From assembly GCA_009841225.1 (NCBI GenBank), contig VXMF01000011.1, positions 223,052 to 287,051 of the forward strand: a DNA stretch of 64,000 nt, read 5' to 3'. Within the stretch, counting starts at the first letter, position 1; each line of letters opens with the position of its first letter. Made by a program: the position numbers and the translations under genes. The stretch comes from Terriglobia bacterium. GTDB lineage: Bacteria; Acidobacteriota; Terriglobia; Bryobacterales; UBA6623. Shown here piece after piece: positions 27,371 to 35,999 of this stretch. The notes below the pieces were generated by a model. That model saw nothing but the letters and a program-made list of their open reading frames with translations, was not told where the DNA came from and searched no databases.

Positions 27371-28486
27371 ATGCCCATGCGCCTGACTAGGATTGGCCTG
27401 CGCAAGATCCGCATGCCCTTGGTGCGCCCGTTCGAGACCAGCTTCGGTCGCACCACGGAACGGCAGATCCTGCTAGTGCAAGTGGAAGACTCCGACGGTG
27501 CCATCGGCTGGGGCGAGGTCACGTGCGGCGAGCGTCCGTTCTACAACGAGGAGTGGGTCGACGCGGCCTGGCTCGTGCTGCGCGATTTCGTCGCTCCGCG
27601 GGTCCTTGGCAGGGAGCTCGAGTCGGCGGCCGAGGTCGGGGGGCTCAGCCTCGCGATCCGCGGGCATCGAATGGCCCGCGCGGGTTTGGAGACTGCCTGC
27701 TGGGAATTGGAGGCGCGCAAGCTGGGACGGCCTCTGTGGCAGCACATTGGCGGCGCGAGGCGCGAAGTCGCATGCGGCGTCTCGATCGGCATCCAGAACT
27801 CCGTGAGCGAGTTGCTGGAGCTGATCGGAGCCGAGGTCGAAGCTGGCTACCAGCGCATCAAGATCAAGATCAAGCCCGGGAAGGACGCCGATGTCGTGCG
27901 GGCGGTGCGGAGGCACTTTCCCGATATCCGGCTGATGGCCGACGCCAACTCTGCCTACACGCTCGATGATCTCGAGAGCCTGCAGGGACTGGACGAATTC
28001 GACCTGATGATGCTGGAACAACCGTTGGGGCACGACGAATTGATCGATCATGCCGAGTTGCAAGCCCAGCTGAAGACTCCGATTTGTCTGGACGAGTGCA
28101 TCCGCACGGCCCATCATGCCCGCCAGGCGATCCGTCTCGGGGCGTGCGGCATCATCAACGTCAAGCTCGGTCGCGTCGGCGGGTTCGCCGAAGCGTTGCG
28201 CATTCACGATGTCTGCCGCGAGGCGGCCGTGCCGGTGTGGTGCGGGGGGATGCTGGAGGCGGGCATCGGCCGGGCGCACAACATCGCGCTGTCAACCCTG
28301 CCGGGATTCGTGCTGCCAGGAGATGTATCGGCTTCCAAGCGCTACTGGAGTCAAGACGTGATCGATCCGCAGGTGCAGGTCAGCCGACAGGGAACGATCA
28401 CTGTCAGCGACGCTCCCGGGCTGGGCTATGGCTTGGACGAAGGCCGCATCGAATCGCTTACCGAACGTCGGCAAGACCTGCGCTAG
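27371..28486 (+). CDS. menC: o-Succinylbenzoate synthase / N-acylamino acid racemase (enolase superfamily)
   Basis: 371 residues; the ATG at 27371 is followed by another at 27377. It belongs to the muconate-lactonizing subgroup of the enolase superfamily: the KIKIKPGKD catalytic Lys motif, metal ligands in [14 protein letters not shown] and CLDECI, and [18 protein letters not shown] with a second catalytic Lys. The ending [24 protein letters not shown] (in parts) is typical of OSBS/NSAR enzymes. It dehydrates SHCHC in menaquinone synthesis, but the subgroup also racemises N-acylamino acids. No other men genes are in the window, so the in vivo reaction is not certain. Confidence 0.87.
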   Translation: MPMRLTRIGLRKIRMPLVRPFETSFGRTTERQILLVQVEDSDGAIGWGEVTCGERPFYNEEWVDAAWLVLRDFVAPRVLGRELESAAEVGGLSLAIRGHRMARAGLETACWELEARKLGRPLWQHIGGARREVACGVSIGIQNSVSELLELIGAEVEAGYQRIKIKIKPGKDADVVRAVRRHFPDIRLMADANSAYTLDDLESLQGLDEFDLMMLEQPLGHDELIDHAELQAQLKTPICLDECIRTAHHARQAIRLGACGIINVKLGRVGGFAEALRIHDVCREAAVPVWCGGMLEAGIGRAHNIALSTLPGFVLPGDVSASKRYWSQDVIDPQVQVSRQGTITVSDAPGLGYGLDEGRIESLTERRQDLR

Positions 28487-28487
28487 G

Positions 28488-28500
28488 CCGCCGCAGGCGG
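28488..28500. terminator. Short hairpin between convergent menC and PP2C genes
   Basis: CCGCC, loop GCA, GGCGG, filling the 15 bases between the two stop codons. It could act in both directions, but no T-run follows on either side, so intrinsic termination is uncertain. Confidence 0.3.
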
Positions 28501-28501
28501 G

Positions 28502-29227
28502 TCATTGCGCTGCGTCTGCGTGGCGCACCAGTACCACGGTCACGTTGTCGGGAGCGCCCAGCCTGAGCGTTGCGTCGATGAGCCACTGGGCCTTGTCTTG
28601 CAGAGATCCGTCGCGCTCGAGCGTGCTGGCGATCACATCGGGCGAGGTGACGCCATGCAGGCCGTCGCTGCACAGGAGCAGGATGTCACCTGCGTCGAAG
28701 TCCGAATCCACGGTGTCAGCGGCCACTTCGTACTCCGCCCCGACGGCCTTGGTCAGCACGTGGCGCTTCGGATGGTTCTTCAGCTCGGCCTCGCTCAGAC
28801 CGGAGGCCTCGGCGATGGCGGTGACCCAGGTGTGGTCTGCTGTCAACTGCTCAAGCTTCCCGCGTGAGAAGCGATAGGCGCGGCTATCGCCGGCGTTGAC
28901 GATCTCAACTCTGCCGGGCTGCGCGATCGCTGCCGTGACCGTGCAGCCCATTCCCTCTAGGTAGGGATCGTTCTCGGCCTCCCAGCGGACTCTCTTGTTG
29001 GCCAGTTCGATCGCCTGCGCGACCGCGGCGGCGGTCGGCGCTGCCCGTGCGCCGCGCACTTCTTCGACCAGCGTCTTGACGGTGAGCGCCGAGGCGCGCT
29101 CGCCGCCCGCCGCGCCGCCGAGGCCGTCCGCCACGACGAAAAAGCCCAGCTCAGGCACGGAGTCGAAGCGATCTTCGTTGTTCGCCCGGACGTTCCCGGC
29201 GTGGCTCGCTCCGCAGGAATCAAACAT
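28502..29227 (-). CDS. PP2C-family serine/threonine protein phosphatase
   Basis: 241 residues. The metal-binding motifs of the bacterial PP2C/Stp family are all present: GNVRANNEDRF, VADGLGGAAGGERAS, GCTVTAAI, NAGDSRAYRF, LLLCSDGLHG and DNVTVVLV. It is soluble and cytoplasmic, and removes phosphate from Ser/Thr residues, usually counteracting Hanks-type kinases. No such kinase is adjacent in the window. The N terminus has no extra domain, and the length is that of stand-alone Stp proteins. Confidence 0.93.
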   Translation of the reverse strand: MFDSCGASHAGNVRANNEDRFDSVPELGFFVVADGLGGAAGGERASALTVKTLVEEVRGARAAPTAAAVAQAIELANKRVRWEAENDPYLEGMGCTVTAAIAQPGRVEIVNAGDSRAYRFSRGKLEQLTADHTWVTAIAEASGLSEAELKNHPKRHVLTKAVGAEYEVAADTVDSDFDAGDILLLCSDGLHGVTSPDVIASTLERDGSLQDKAQWLIDATLRLGAPDNVTVVLVRHADAAQ

Positions 29228-29366
29228 GAACTGCGACTAGAGCGTATCACGACCCCAACCGCGACCGGTGTCAGAGCCGGTTCCGCGCCCCGGAGGCTGA
29301 GCGCTGGAACGGCTGCCTGTCCGCCGGCAAGCTCTGCCCGACCGGCTTCTCGATCTCTCGCCCGGC

Positions 29367-30305
29367 TCAGTTTCGGGAGACGTCGATCACCACCCCCGAC
29401 GTATCGCCGACACGGACTGCCGTGCCCGCGCCCCCCGCTTCGCGCCGGACGATCGAGAATCCGCGGGCCTTGCCCCCAGGCCCGCATCCCGGTGTTGCCG
29501 AAGTCATCTCCCCCACTGCGCTGCCCTGATGCTTCACGACTGTCTCGGCTGGCACGGCTGTGGAGTCGAGCTCGATTCCGACCAGCATACGCCGCACTTG
29601 GCCTTGCGATCGCACCCGCTCGACGATCTCTTGGCCGGTGTAGCAGCCCTTCGTGAACGAGACGGCGCAGAACTGCTGGGTCTCATGGGGGATATTCTTG
29701 GGCCCGAAGTCCGCGCCGAAGCGAGGGACGCCCATCAGCACGCGGTGTGCCTCGCACTCCTCGGCAGTCGCATGAGGTGCCCCTGCGGCCAGGAGCTGGT
29801 CCGCCAAGACTGGACCCTCGTGCGCCAGGACCTCGATCCAAAGGCCGTCTCTGCCCGCCACCAAGCCCTGGCGCACGCAGGTCGTGCCGTTCCATGCGAA
29901 CGTCAAGCGCCCAGCGGGAGCCGGCAGGCCCATGGCGGCGACGATGCCGGCTGCGTCCGGCCCGGCGACGCCGAATCGAGCGGTCTCCGCCGAGACCGCT
30001 TCGAGGACGACATCGTCCATGATGATGTAGTTCTCGATGTGCCGCCTCAGCGCTTCCGCGGCTTCCGGCTCGCAGTCGATGACAGCATGATCATGGTCGA
30101 CATAGATGTGGCTGTCGGCTTGGATTCTGCCTTGGGCGTTCAAGAAGAACGCATAGGCTCCTTGCCCCGGCGCCAAGCCCTCGATGTCGTTGCTGCAGAT
30201 CGCGTGGAGTAGCCGGATCCGGTCGCCGCCGGTTGCGCGGAGCCTGCCGCGCGCCGAGAGATCGCTCCAGGCCGCACGCTGGTGGAACGCTTCGCTGGCC
30301 GTCAC
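29367..30305 (-). CDS. ygfZ: Folate-binding protein YgfZ (GcvT-like)
   Basis: About 312 residues from a GTG at 30305, chosen because the family alignment starts at the AAWSDLSARGRLRATGGDR segment; the frame is open to 30464, which would run into the neighbour. The GcvT-like fold, a folate-binding region, and the family signature KGCYTGQEIVERV with its conserved Cys are present. It acts in maturation or repair of iron-sulfur clusters with tetrahydrofolate. Divergent from the MBL-fold gene, 24 bases apart; TATGCT lies 12 bases before the GTG. Confidence 0.9.
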   Translation of the reverse strand: MTASEAFHQRAAWSDLSARGRLRATGGDRIRLLHAICSNDIEGLAPGQGAYAFFLNAQGRIQADSHIYVDHDHAVIDCEPEAAEALRRHIENYIIMDDVVLEAVSAETARFGVAGPDAAGIVAAMGLPAPAGRLTFAWNGTTCVRQGLVAGRDGLWIEVLAHEGPVLADQLLAAGAPHATAEECEAHRVLMGVPRFGADFGPKNIPHETQQFCAVSFTKGCYTGQEIVERVRSQGQVRRMLVGIELDSTAVPAETVVKHQGSAVGEMTSATPGCGPGGKARGFSIVRREAGGAGTAVRVGDTSGVVIDVSRN

Positions 30306-30316
30306 AGGAAAGTTGT

Positions 30317-30323
30317 TAGCATA
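30317..30323. promoter_or_regulatory. Overlapping divergent -10-like elements (TAGCAT plus / TATGCT minus)
   Basis: The heptamer TAGCATA contains TAGCAT on the plus strand, 7 bases before the MBL-gene ATG, and TATGCT on the minus strand, 12 bases before the ygfZ GTG. Only one polymerase could bind at a time. No -35 elements are evident. Confidence 0.35.
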
Positions 30324-30329
30324 CCAGCG

Positions 30330-30962
30330 ATGATCCACGAAACCATGCCTGTCGGCATGCTGCAGTGCAACTGTTCGATCTTTGGGGACGAGAGCACCCG
30401 GGAGGCGGTCGTGATCGATCCAGGCGACGAAATCGACCGCATTCAATCCGTGTTGCGGAGGCACGGGCTAACGGTCAAGTGGATCGTCATCACTCATGCG
30501 CACATCGATCACATCGGAGCTGCCGGCAGACTCCGGGCTCTGACCGGGGCGCCGATCTACATGAACGAGGCCGACTACGGGCTCGTCAAAGCCCTCCCGG
30601 ACCAGGCCAGCTGGCTGGGCATGCCGGAGCCGGATGCGACTTCTATCGATGTCGCGCTCAATGACGGGGATTCGCTCAAGATGGCCGGAGCGAGCTTCGA
30701 AGTGTTCCATACCCCAGGGCACACACAAGGAAGCGTGTGCCTGTTGCTTGCTGCCCAGAACAAGCTGATCGCCGGGGACACCCTGTTCCGAGATTCGATC
30801 GGGCGGACCGACCTCCCCGGCGGTGACTACGGCCAGATTCTCCGCTCGATCAAGACCAAGCTGCTCCCGCTCGACGACGAAATCAGCGTAGTCTGCGGCC
30901 ACGGACATGCCACGACGATCGGGCGCGAGCGGTTGCACAACTATTTCCTGAGGAATCTCTAG
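30330..30962 (+). CDS. MBL-fold metallo-hydrolase (glyoxalase II-like)
   Basis: 210 residues. The dinuclear-zinc signature ITHAHIDHIGAAG, HTPGHTQGSVCLL, AGDTLFRDSIGRTDLPGGD and VCGHGHATTIGRE are complete. The family hydrolyses thioesters such as S-lactoylglutathione or related small molecules; the short length without the C-terminal glyoxalase II helices points to a YcbL-like thioesterase. It is soluble. The ATG has no ribosome site but has a -10-like TAGCAT 7 bases upstream. Confidence 0.9.
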   Translation: MIHETMPVGMLQCNCSIFGDESTREAVVIDPGDEIDRIQSVLRRHGLTVKWIVITHAHIDHIGAAGRLRALTGAPIYMNEADYGLVKALPDQASWLGMPEPDATSIDVALNDGDSLKMAGASFEVFHTPGHTQGSVCLLLAAQNKLIAGDTLFRDSIGRTDLPGGDYGQILRSIKTKLLPLDDEISVVCGHGHATTIGRERLHNYFLRNL

Positions 30963-30994
30963 GACGCCTCTCGGGCAGGCGCGCCGCCGGTCGG

Positions 30995-31000
30995 TAGAAT
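30995..31000 (+). promoter_or_regulatory. -10-like TAGAAT immediately before the DJ-1/PfpI gene
   Basis: TAGAAT is followed after 8 bases by the ATG at 31009, and there is no Shine-Dalgarno sequence. A start of transcription at 31007-31009 would give a leaderless mRNA. Confidence 0.4.
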
Positions 31001-31008
31001 CGTGGCAT

Positions 31009-31560
31009 ATGGCGAAGAGGATCTTGCTCGTTACTGGCGACGCCGGCGAGAGCTACGAGGCGCTGTTTGCGCTGCACCGCTTTCAGGAAGCCGGCTACGA
31101 ACCCGTTGTGGCTGCGCCGTCCGCTCGCCGACTCCATCTGGTCATGCACGATTTCGAGCCGGGCTGGGACACCTACATCGAGCGCCAAGGCTATGGGCTC
31201 GACGCCGACATCGCATTTGACGACGTGGACGTGGACGGGTATGCAGCGGTGCTGCTGCTCGGCGGCAGGGCGCCGGAGTTCTTGCGGCATATCCGGCGGG
31301 TCGTGGACATCGTGCGGGAGTTTGTCGCGCAGGGCAAGCCGGTGTTCTCGATCTGCCATGGGATCCAGATCTTGGTGGCCGCAGATGTCGTTGATGGCAA
31401 GACCGTGACCTGCTACGAGCACGTCCGTTCGGAAGCCGAGCGGGCAGGCGCTTGTTACTCGCAGAAGCAGGCCGTGCGCGACGGCAGTCTCGTAAGCGCC
31501 CAGACTTGGGAGTCTCATCCGGAGTTCTACCGGGAGGTCTTCGCCTGCTTGGAAGGCTAG
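31009..31560 (+). CDS. DJ-1/PfpI family protein
   Basis: 183 residues. The class I glutamine-amidotransferase-like fold shows KRILLVTGDAGESYEALF at strand 1, the acidic residue segment LLLGGRAPEFLR, and the nucleophile elbow FSICHGIQIL with the reactive Cys. Members are called intracellular proteases, but many are chaperones, deglycases or hydrolases; the activity here is unknown. It lies 46 bases after the MBL-fold gene and converges with the VWA gene (18 bases apart). Confidence 0.88.
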   Translation: MAKRILLVTGDAGESYEALFALHRFQEAGYEPVVAAPSARRLHLVMHDFEPGWDTYIERQGYGLDADIAFDDVDVDGYAAVLLLGGRAPEFLRHIRRVVDIVREFVAQGKPVFSICHGIQILVAADVVDGKTVTCYEHVRSEAERAGACYSQKQAVRDGSLVSAQTWESHPEFYREVFACLEG

Positions 31561-31578
31561 CGCTCGCCCGAGGCCAGC

Positions 31579-33708
31579 CTATCGGTCGTCGCCGTCGACG
31601 ATTTGGAACTTCTGGTAGATCACGTCCGCCTCGCCCGACGAGGGCGGCAGCATCGCGGCCAAGATGTACTCCCCGGCACGTAGGTCGCCCGTGGCCAGCG
31701 CCGCGAGATGGCGCACGCGGTGCGCCTCGGGCTGCGCCACGGTCTGGTAGCTCTTGACCGGCAATCGCGGCACGCTTTCGCGCCCGCGGTACAGCGCGAG
31801 CCGCGGCCCGGGGGGATCGTCGTAGCTGTCCGGCCCAAGATTGTAGACGTCGTAGAGCAGATAGATGGGCGTGCCGCGCCGGAACGCCTTCACCGCCGTC
31901 GCGAAGAACCGGCTGCCGTCGACGAGCAGGACATCCTCGGGAGCCTTGCGGGACGGCTTCCCGGCCGTGGCCCGGCCGACATCGTCGATGCGGCTTGTCA
32001 GCAGCAGCGAGCTGCCCGCTGTCCCCGCCGAGCGTTCCGGAATGCGCAAGCGAGTCTGATAGCTGCCCAGCGATCCGGACAGGTCATCGCGCACGATGAC
32101 CCTCCAGTCGTACTCTCCCGCCGCGAGCGGCATCTGCGAGCCGTAGTGCAGCCAAGACGCCGGATCGCCGGTGAGGCGCTCCAGCGCTGCGGGTTCCACC
32201 GTCATTGTGAAGCGCCGCTCGTCCAGCACGGGCGGCTGTCGACCGCCGCCCTCGGATGGCCGTGCCAGGGCTTGCGCGATGACCGTTAGCTTGACCGTCT
32301 CGCCCTTCTTCACTGTTTCGGTGGGAATGTCGCGCGCGTGTAGCCCGACGCTGTAGATCAGTGTCGGCGCACCGCTGGAGTCTCGAAAGAACTCGTGGTC
32401 GACCAAGATGGGCAAGTCCGTGTATGGGGTGTCGAACGTAAGGGCCTGATGCATGCGCAGATTCCTCTCCGAGCGCGACATTTGCCTGAACGGACGCTCC
32501 TCGTAGTAGCCTCGCTGGTGGCTGATTCGCAGGCTAGAATCGTTCACGCGGACCCTGAGGCGGCGCAGCCGTCCGCGCTGCTCGCGATCTTCGGGATAGT
32601 AGCCGAGCAGGTAATAGCCGCTGTTCTCTTGATTGACGACCTCGAAGACCTCGCCGAAATCATTGCTGTTCAGGATTGCTTTTCCGCCCGTCCGCTGCGC
32701 CAGTTCCCATAGGCCGTCTTGGTTGTCTTGGCGCTGCTCGATCGCGGCAGTGAGGCCCTCAATGGCTGTGACGCCTCCAGCGGCGGCAAAGCCGCCAGAC
32801 GTTTCCGCGTCGCCGTAGAGAGGGGTGGCGTCGAGGCGCCGCACGTCTGAGACGTAGAAGCGCACCCGCGCCTTCATCGCCTCGTCCTCCAAGACCTTGA
32901 TGATGTCGAGGTTGTCTTCTTCAACGGGCAACCCGGTGGCGAATAGCACAACCAGCTTCTTCCCCGGGTAAATGCTCAAGGCCCGTATCAGGTCGATGTA
33001 CTCGTACATGCGCAGGCGGTTATAGAAGGCACTGCGATCCGCGATCTCCTCAAGCGCCTCTTCGAACTCCTCGTTCGTCTCCTCGATCAAGCCCTCCAAT
33101 GCGTCGCTGTACCTGATGTCCCGGGCTAGGTCGACCGCCAGCGTATCGACAAAGCCGTCGGTGCTATTGCCGCCGCCTCGCCGCATAGCTTCAAGTCGTT
33201 CGTGGAGTTCGCTGCGGCGCGAAGTGAAGGGCGAGCCCTGGATGGACACCAACATGCCGGGCTGCAGCTCGTTGTCCACGAAGTCCCTGACAGCCTCGTA
33301 GATCTGGGGCCGGTCCTCGCGGCGTCCCCGCGTTGCGATGTAGACGAACGTGCTGCGCCGCAGCTGGCTAGCGGCATCTGTGCCCGGTTGACCCGGGCGC
33401 CCTTGTGCAATCCAGGGGGCGGCCGTCGCGTCCCTGGCCCCTAAGCCGGGGACGAATTCGAACGTTGCAATGGCTTGCGGGTCGCCGTTCTCTCGCAGTT
33501 CGAAGTCGTTTCTGGACAGCCCAGCCACCGGTTGGCCGCGCCTGTCCGTCACACGAACTTCGAGTTCGAGCAAGGCCGTTTCGGACCTGAATACAGGGGC
33601 GGGCTGCCCCAACAGGGGCACTGCCCAGCTGATCAGCGCGGCCGCTGCGGCCAAGCCGCGCCAGCGAACATCGCGGATAGGGTCGGTTGTGACGCAAGTC
33701 GGCTTCAC
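31579..33708 (-). CDS. Exported VWFA-related acidobacterial protein
   Basis: About 709 residues if it starts at the GTG at 33708, which puts the signal peptide (GLAAAAALISWAVPLLGQ) at the N terminus; an ATG at 33831 would add 41 residues that do not look like a signal. The N-terminal part (TALLELEVRVTDRRGQPVAGLSRNDFEL) and the VWA-like core, with LVVLFATGLPVEEDNLDIIKVLEDEA, then KAILNSNDFGEVFEVVNQENSGYYLLGY, match the VWFA-related domain defined in Acidobacteria. The C-terminal 300 residues are beta-rich and have no recognised domain. Probably periplasmic or surface-associated; the role is unknown. Confidence 0.85.
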   Translation of the reverse strand: MKPTCVTTDPIRDVRWRGLAAAAALISWAVPLLGQPAPVFRSETALLELEVRVTDRRGQPVAGLSRNDFELRENGDPQAIATFEFVPGLGARDATAAPWIAQGRPGQPGTDAASQLRRSTFVYIATRGRREDRPQIYEAVRDFVDNELQPGMLVSIQGSPFTSRRSELHERLEAMRRGGGNSTDGFVDTLAVDLARDIRYSDALEGLIEETNEEFEEALEEIADRSAFYNRLRMYEYIDLIRALSIYPGKKLVVLFATGLPVEEDNLDIIKVLEDEAMKARVRFYVSDVRRLDATPLYGDAETSGGFAAAGGVTAIEGLTAAIEQRQDNQDGLWELAQRTGGKAILNSNDFGEVFEVVNQENSGYYLLGYYPEDREQRGRLRRLRVRVNDSSLRISHQRGYYEERPFRQMSRSERNLRMHQALTFDTPYTDLPILVDHEFFRDSSGAPTLIYSVGLHARDIPTETVKKGETVKLTVIAQALARPSEGGGRQPPVLDERRFTMTVEPAALERLTGDPASWLHYGSQMPLAAGEYDWRVIVRDDLSGSLGSYQTRLRIPERSAGTAGSSLLLTSRIDDVGRATAGKPSRKAPEDVLLVDGSRFFATAVKAFRRGTPIYLLYDVYNLGPDSYDDPPGPRLALYRGRESVPRLPVKSYQTVAQPEAHRVRHLAALATGDLRAGEYILAAMLPPSSGEADVIYQKFQIVDGDDR

Positions 33709-33902
33709 TATTGATCTGACGAGCACTGGCGCGAACTCGTTGCTAGCCGCTAGCTTCGCACGGAAGGAGGGAACGGTCGCGGTTGCGATGCAAGAATCGA
33801 GACTTGGCGGGCTGCCAACATAATGAGACATAGGCCCCGTCTGGCGCTTCTCGGGAGTCGGCTGTCGTCTCAGGATTCTCGAGCGGAATTGAGGAAGCAT
33901 CC

Positions 33903-35273
33903 ATGCTGGTGATGAAGTTCGGGGGCACCTCGCTCGCCACCGCCGCGGCGATCGAGCGTGCCTGCGGGATTGTCGAGCGGGCGCGCCAGCGCGATCCCGT
34001 GGTGGTCGTCTCGGCCATCGGTGCCACGACCGATCAGCTTGCTGCAGCCGCTGAGTCCGATCTGGAACGCGGCCGCGCGATTCTCGCGGATCTGCAGAAT
34101 GCGACCGAAGCAATCGCCCGGGCCCTGGTTTCAGGAGCCTACGCCGATGAGCTAGTCGCCCGAGTGCGCGCAGTGTTCGACGATGCGGGCGAACTTCTAG
34201 GCCGGATCGGCTCCCGCGGGCCGGAGCACTCGGCCGAGCTGGACGCGCTGCTGGCTTGCGGGGAGCGCATCTCGAGCGAGGTCACAGCCTTCGCCTTGCG
34301 CAAGCGCGGCGTCACGGCCAACCACTTCGACGCGCGAAAGCTATTCGTCACTGAGTCGAAGCACGGCGGCGCAGATGCCGTCTTCGAGATCACCAAGCAA
34401 CGGCTGCGAGCCGCCGTGCCTCCGGTGCTGGCCGCCGGGGCCGTGCCTGTCATGGGCGGATTCATTGCGACAGGCGAGGATGGCTCAGCGACAACTCTCG
34501 GCCGCGGCGGGTCGGACTTCACCGCATCGCTGGCCGGAGCTGCCTTGGATGCGGAGGAGGTGCAGATCTGGACGGATGTCGACGGCGTGATGACCGCCGA
34601 TCCTTCGCTGATCAGCTCGGCGCGGAGCCTCGATGTTCTGTCTCTGTTGGAGGCTTCCGAGCTGGCCTACTTCGGCGGGCGCGTGCTGCATCCGGCGACC
34701 ATGCATCCGGCGATCGAGCACGGCATTCCAATCCGCGTCCTCAACTCGACGCGTCCCACGGGGCGCGGCACGTTGATCGTCAAGCACCCCCCCGAGTCCG
34801 AGCAAGTCGTCAAGTCGGTCGTCTACAAGGAGAACATCACGCTGATCGACATCTACTCCACCCGCATGTTGATGGCCCACGGCTTTTTGGCCAGGATCTT
34901 CGCCATCTTCGAGCGCCACAAGACGTCTGTCGACATGGTCTCGACCTCCGAAGTCAGTGTCTCGCTGACCGTGGACCGCAGCGACAAGCTCTCCCAGATC
35001 CTGTCAGACCTCGGCGAGTTCGCTCAGGTCAAGGCAACTCCCGGCAAGGCGATCGTCTGCGTGGTGGGCGAGCGCATCCGCTATACTCTGGGCATCGCGG
35101 CCAAGGTTTTCCAAGCGCTCGAGGGCATACACATCCGCATGATCTCGCTGGGCGCCTCGCGTGTGAACGTCGGATTCGTCGTGGACGAGGATCATCTTGC
35201 GGTCGCCGTGGGGCGGATCCACGCGGCCTTCTTCCCCGAGCTTTCTCGGCCGCCGGGAGCGTCGCAGCAGTGA
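33903..35273 (+). CDS. lysC: Aspartate kinase
   Basis: 456 residues, with GAGGA before the ATG. The kinase domain has MKFGGTSLATAAAIERA, VVVSAIGATTDQL, LLACGERISSEVTAFALRKRG, VMGGFIATGEDG, TTLGRGGSDFTASLAGAAL and VQIWTDVDGVMTADP. The regulatory tandem ACT domains lie at about residues 315-450 (YKENITLIDIYSTRMLMAHGF, MISLGASRVNVGFVVDE), which bind lysine or threonine for feedback control. It phosphorylates aspartate at the entry of the lysine/DAP, threonine and methionine pathways. The stop overlaps the dapB start (GTGA), so the two are translationally coupled. Confidence 0.96.
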   Translation: MLVMKFGGTSLATAAAIERACGIVERARQRDPVVVVSAIGATTDQLAAAAESDLERGRAILADLQNATEAIARALVSGAYADELVARVRAVFDDAGELLGRIGSRGPEHSAELDALLACGERISSEVTAFALRKRGVTANHFDARKLFVTESKHGGADAVFEITKQRLRAAVPPVLAAGAVPVMGGFIATGEDGSATTLGRGGSDFTASLAGAALDAEEVQIWTDVDGVMTADPSLISSARSLDVLSLLEASELAYFGGRVLHPATMHPAIEHGIPIRVLNSTRPTGRGTLIVKHPPESEQVVKSVVYKENITLIDIYSTRMLMAHGFLARIFAIFERHKTSVDMVSTSEVSVSLTVDRSDKLSQILSDLGEFAQVKATPGKAIVCVVGERIRYTLGIAAKVFQALEGIHIRMISLGASRVNVGFVVDEDHLAVAVGRIHAAFFPELSRPPGASQQ

Positions 35274-35980
35274 GCTCGAACGCCAGCGCGCTGGCATTGG
35301 TCGGCTACGGGCGGATGGGGCGGCTCGTCGAGGAGTTGGCCCCGGCGCACGGCTTCGAGGTCGTGCTCAAGCTTGACGAGTTCAACAATCAAGGGGCCGC
35401 GGGCGTCACCAAGGAGAATTTCGCGGGCGTCGACGCGGCCATCGACTTCTCGATCCCAGAGGTGGTCGCCGAGAATGCCGTCCGCATCGTTGAGCTGGGC
35501 GTGCCCCTCGCCATCGGCACTACGGGCTGGCAAGATCAACTCGACCGCGTTCGAACCGCTGTGGAGCGCCATCACGGCGCCCTGGTGTACGGAGCGAACT
35601 TCTCGATCGGAGTCAACGCCTTCTACCGCATCGCGGCGGCGGCGGCGCAGGCGTTCGCTGCCCAGCCGGACTACGATGCGTTCCTCTACGAGGCGCACCA
35701 CAAGTACAAGAAGGACGCCCCGTCCGGCACGGCGCTGCGCCTACTGGATGCGGTGCGGGAGGCGGGATATGCTGGCCCGGTTGACGTCGCGACGCAGCGC
35801 AGCGGGCAGTTCCCCGGGATCCACGAGATAGGGTTCGATTCCGGCGCCGACACCATCCGGGTTAGCCACACCGCCCGCAACCGCGTGGGCTTTGCCAGCG
35901 GGGCGCTGAAGGCCGCCCGCTGGATCATGGGCCAGCGGGGCGTCCACGAGTTCTCGCAAGTCTGGGATCGCCTCGACTGA
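35270..35980 (+). CDS. dapB: 4-Hydroxy-tetrahydrodipicolinate reductase
   Basis: 236 residues from a GTG that overlaps the lysC stop. The Rossmann motif ALVGYGRMGRLVEELA is followed by AAIDFSIPEVV, PLAIGTTGWQ, GANFSIGVNAFYR, the family signature EAHHKYKKDAPSGTAL with catalytic His and Lys, and GFDSGADTIRVSHTARNRVGFA-type C-terminal residues. Uses NAD(P)H to reduce the dapA product towards DAP. It pairs with lysC here, while dapD lies at 20.2 kb in another unit. The frame is slightly shorter than the E. coli enzyme (273). Confidence 0.95.
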   Translation: MSSNASALALVGYGRMGRLVEELAPAHGFEVVLKLDEFNNQGAAGVTKENFAGVDAAIDFSIPEVVAENAVRIVELGVPLAIGTTGWQDQLDRVRTAVERHHGALVYGANFSIGVNAFYRIAAAAAQAFAAQPDYDAFLYEAHHKYKKDAPSGTALRLLDAVREAGYAGPVDVATQRSGQFPGIHEIGFDSGADTIRVSHTARNRVGFASGALKAARWIMGQRGVHEFSQVWDRLD

Positions 35981-35999
35981 GGCTGCCGCCGAGCCCCTC

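Noticed and set aside
33709..33902. An upstream start for the VWA protein at 34113
   Set aside because: It would overlap the 5' end of lysC by about 210 bases and give an Arg/Pro-rich N terminus unlike a signal peptide.
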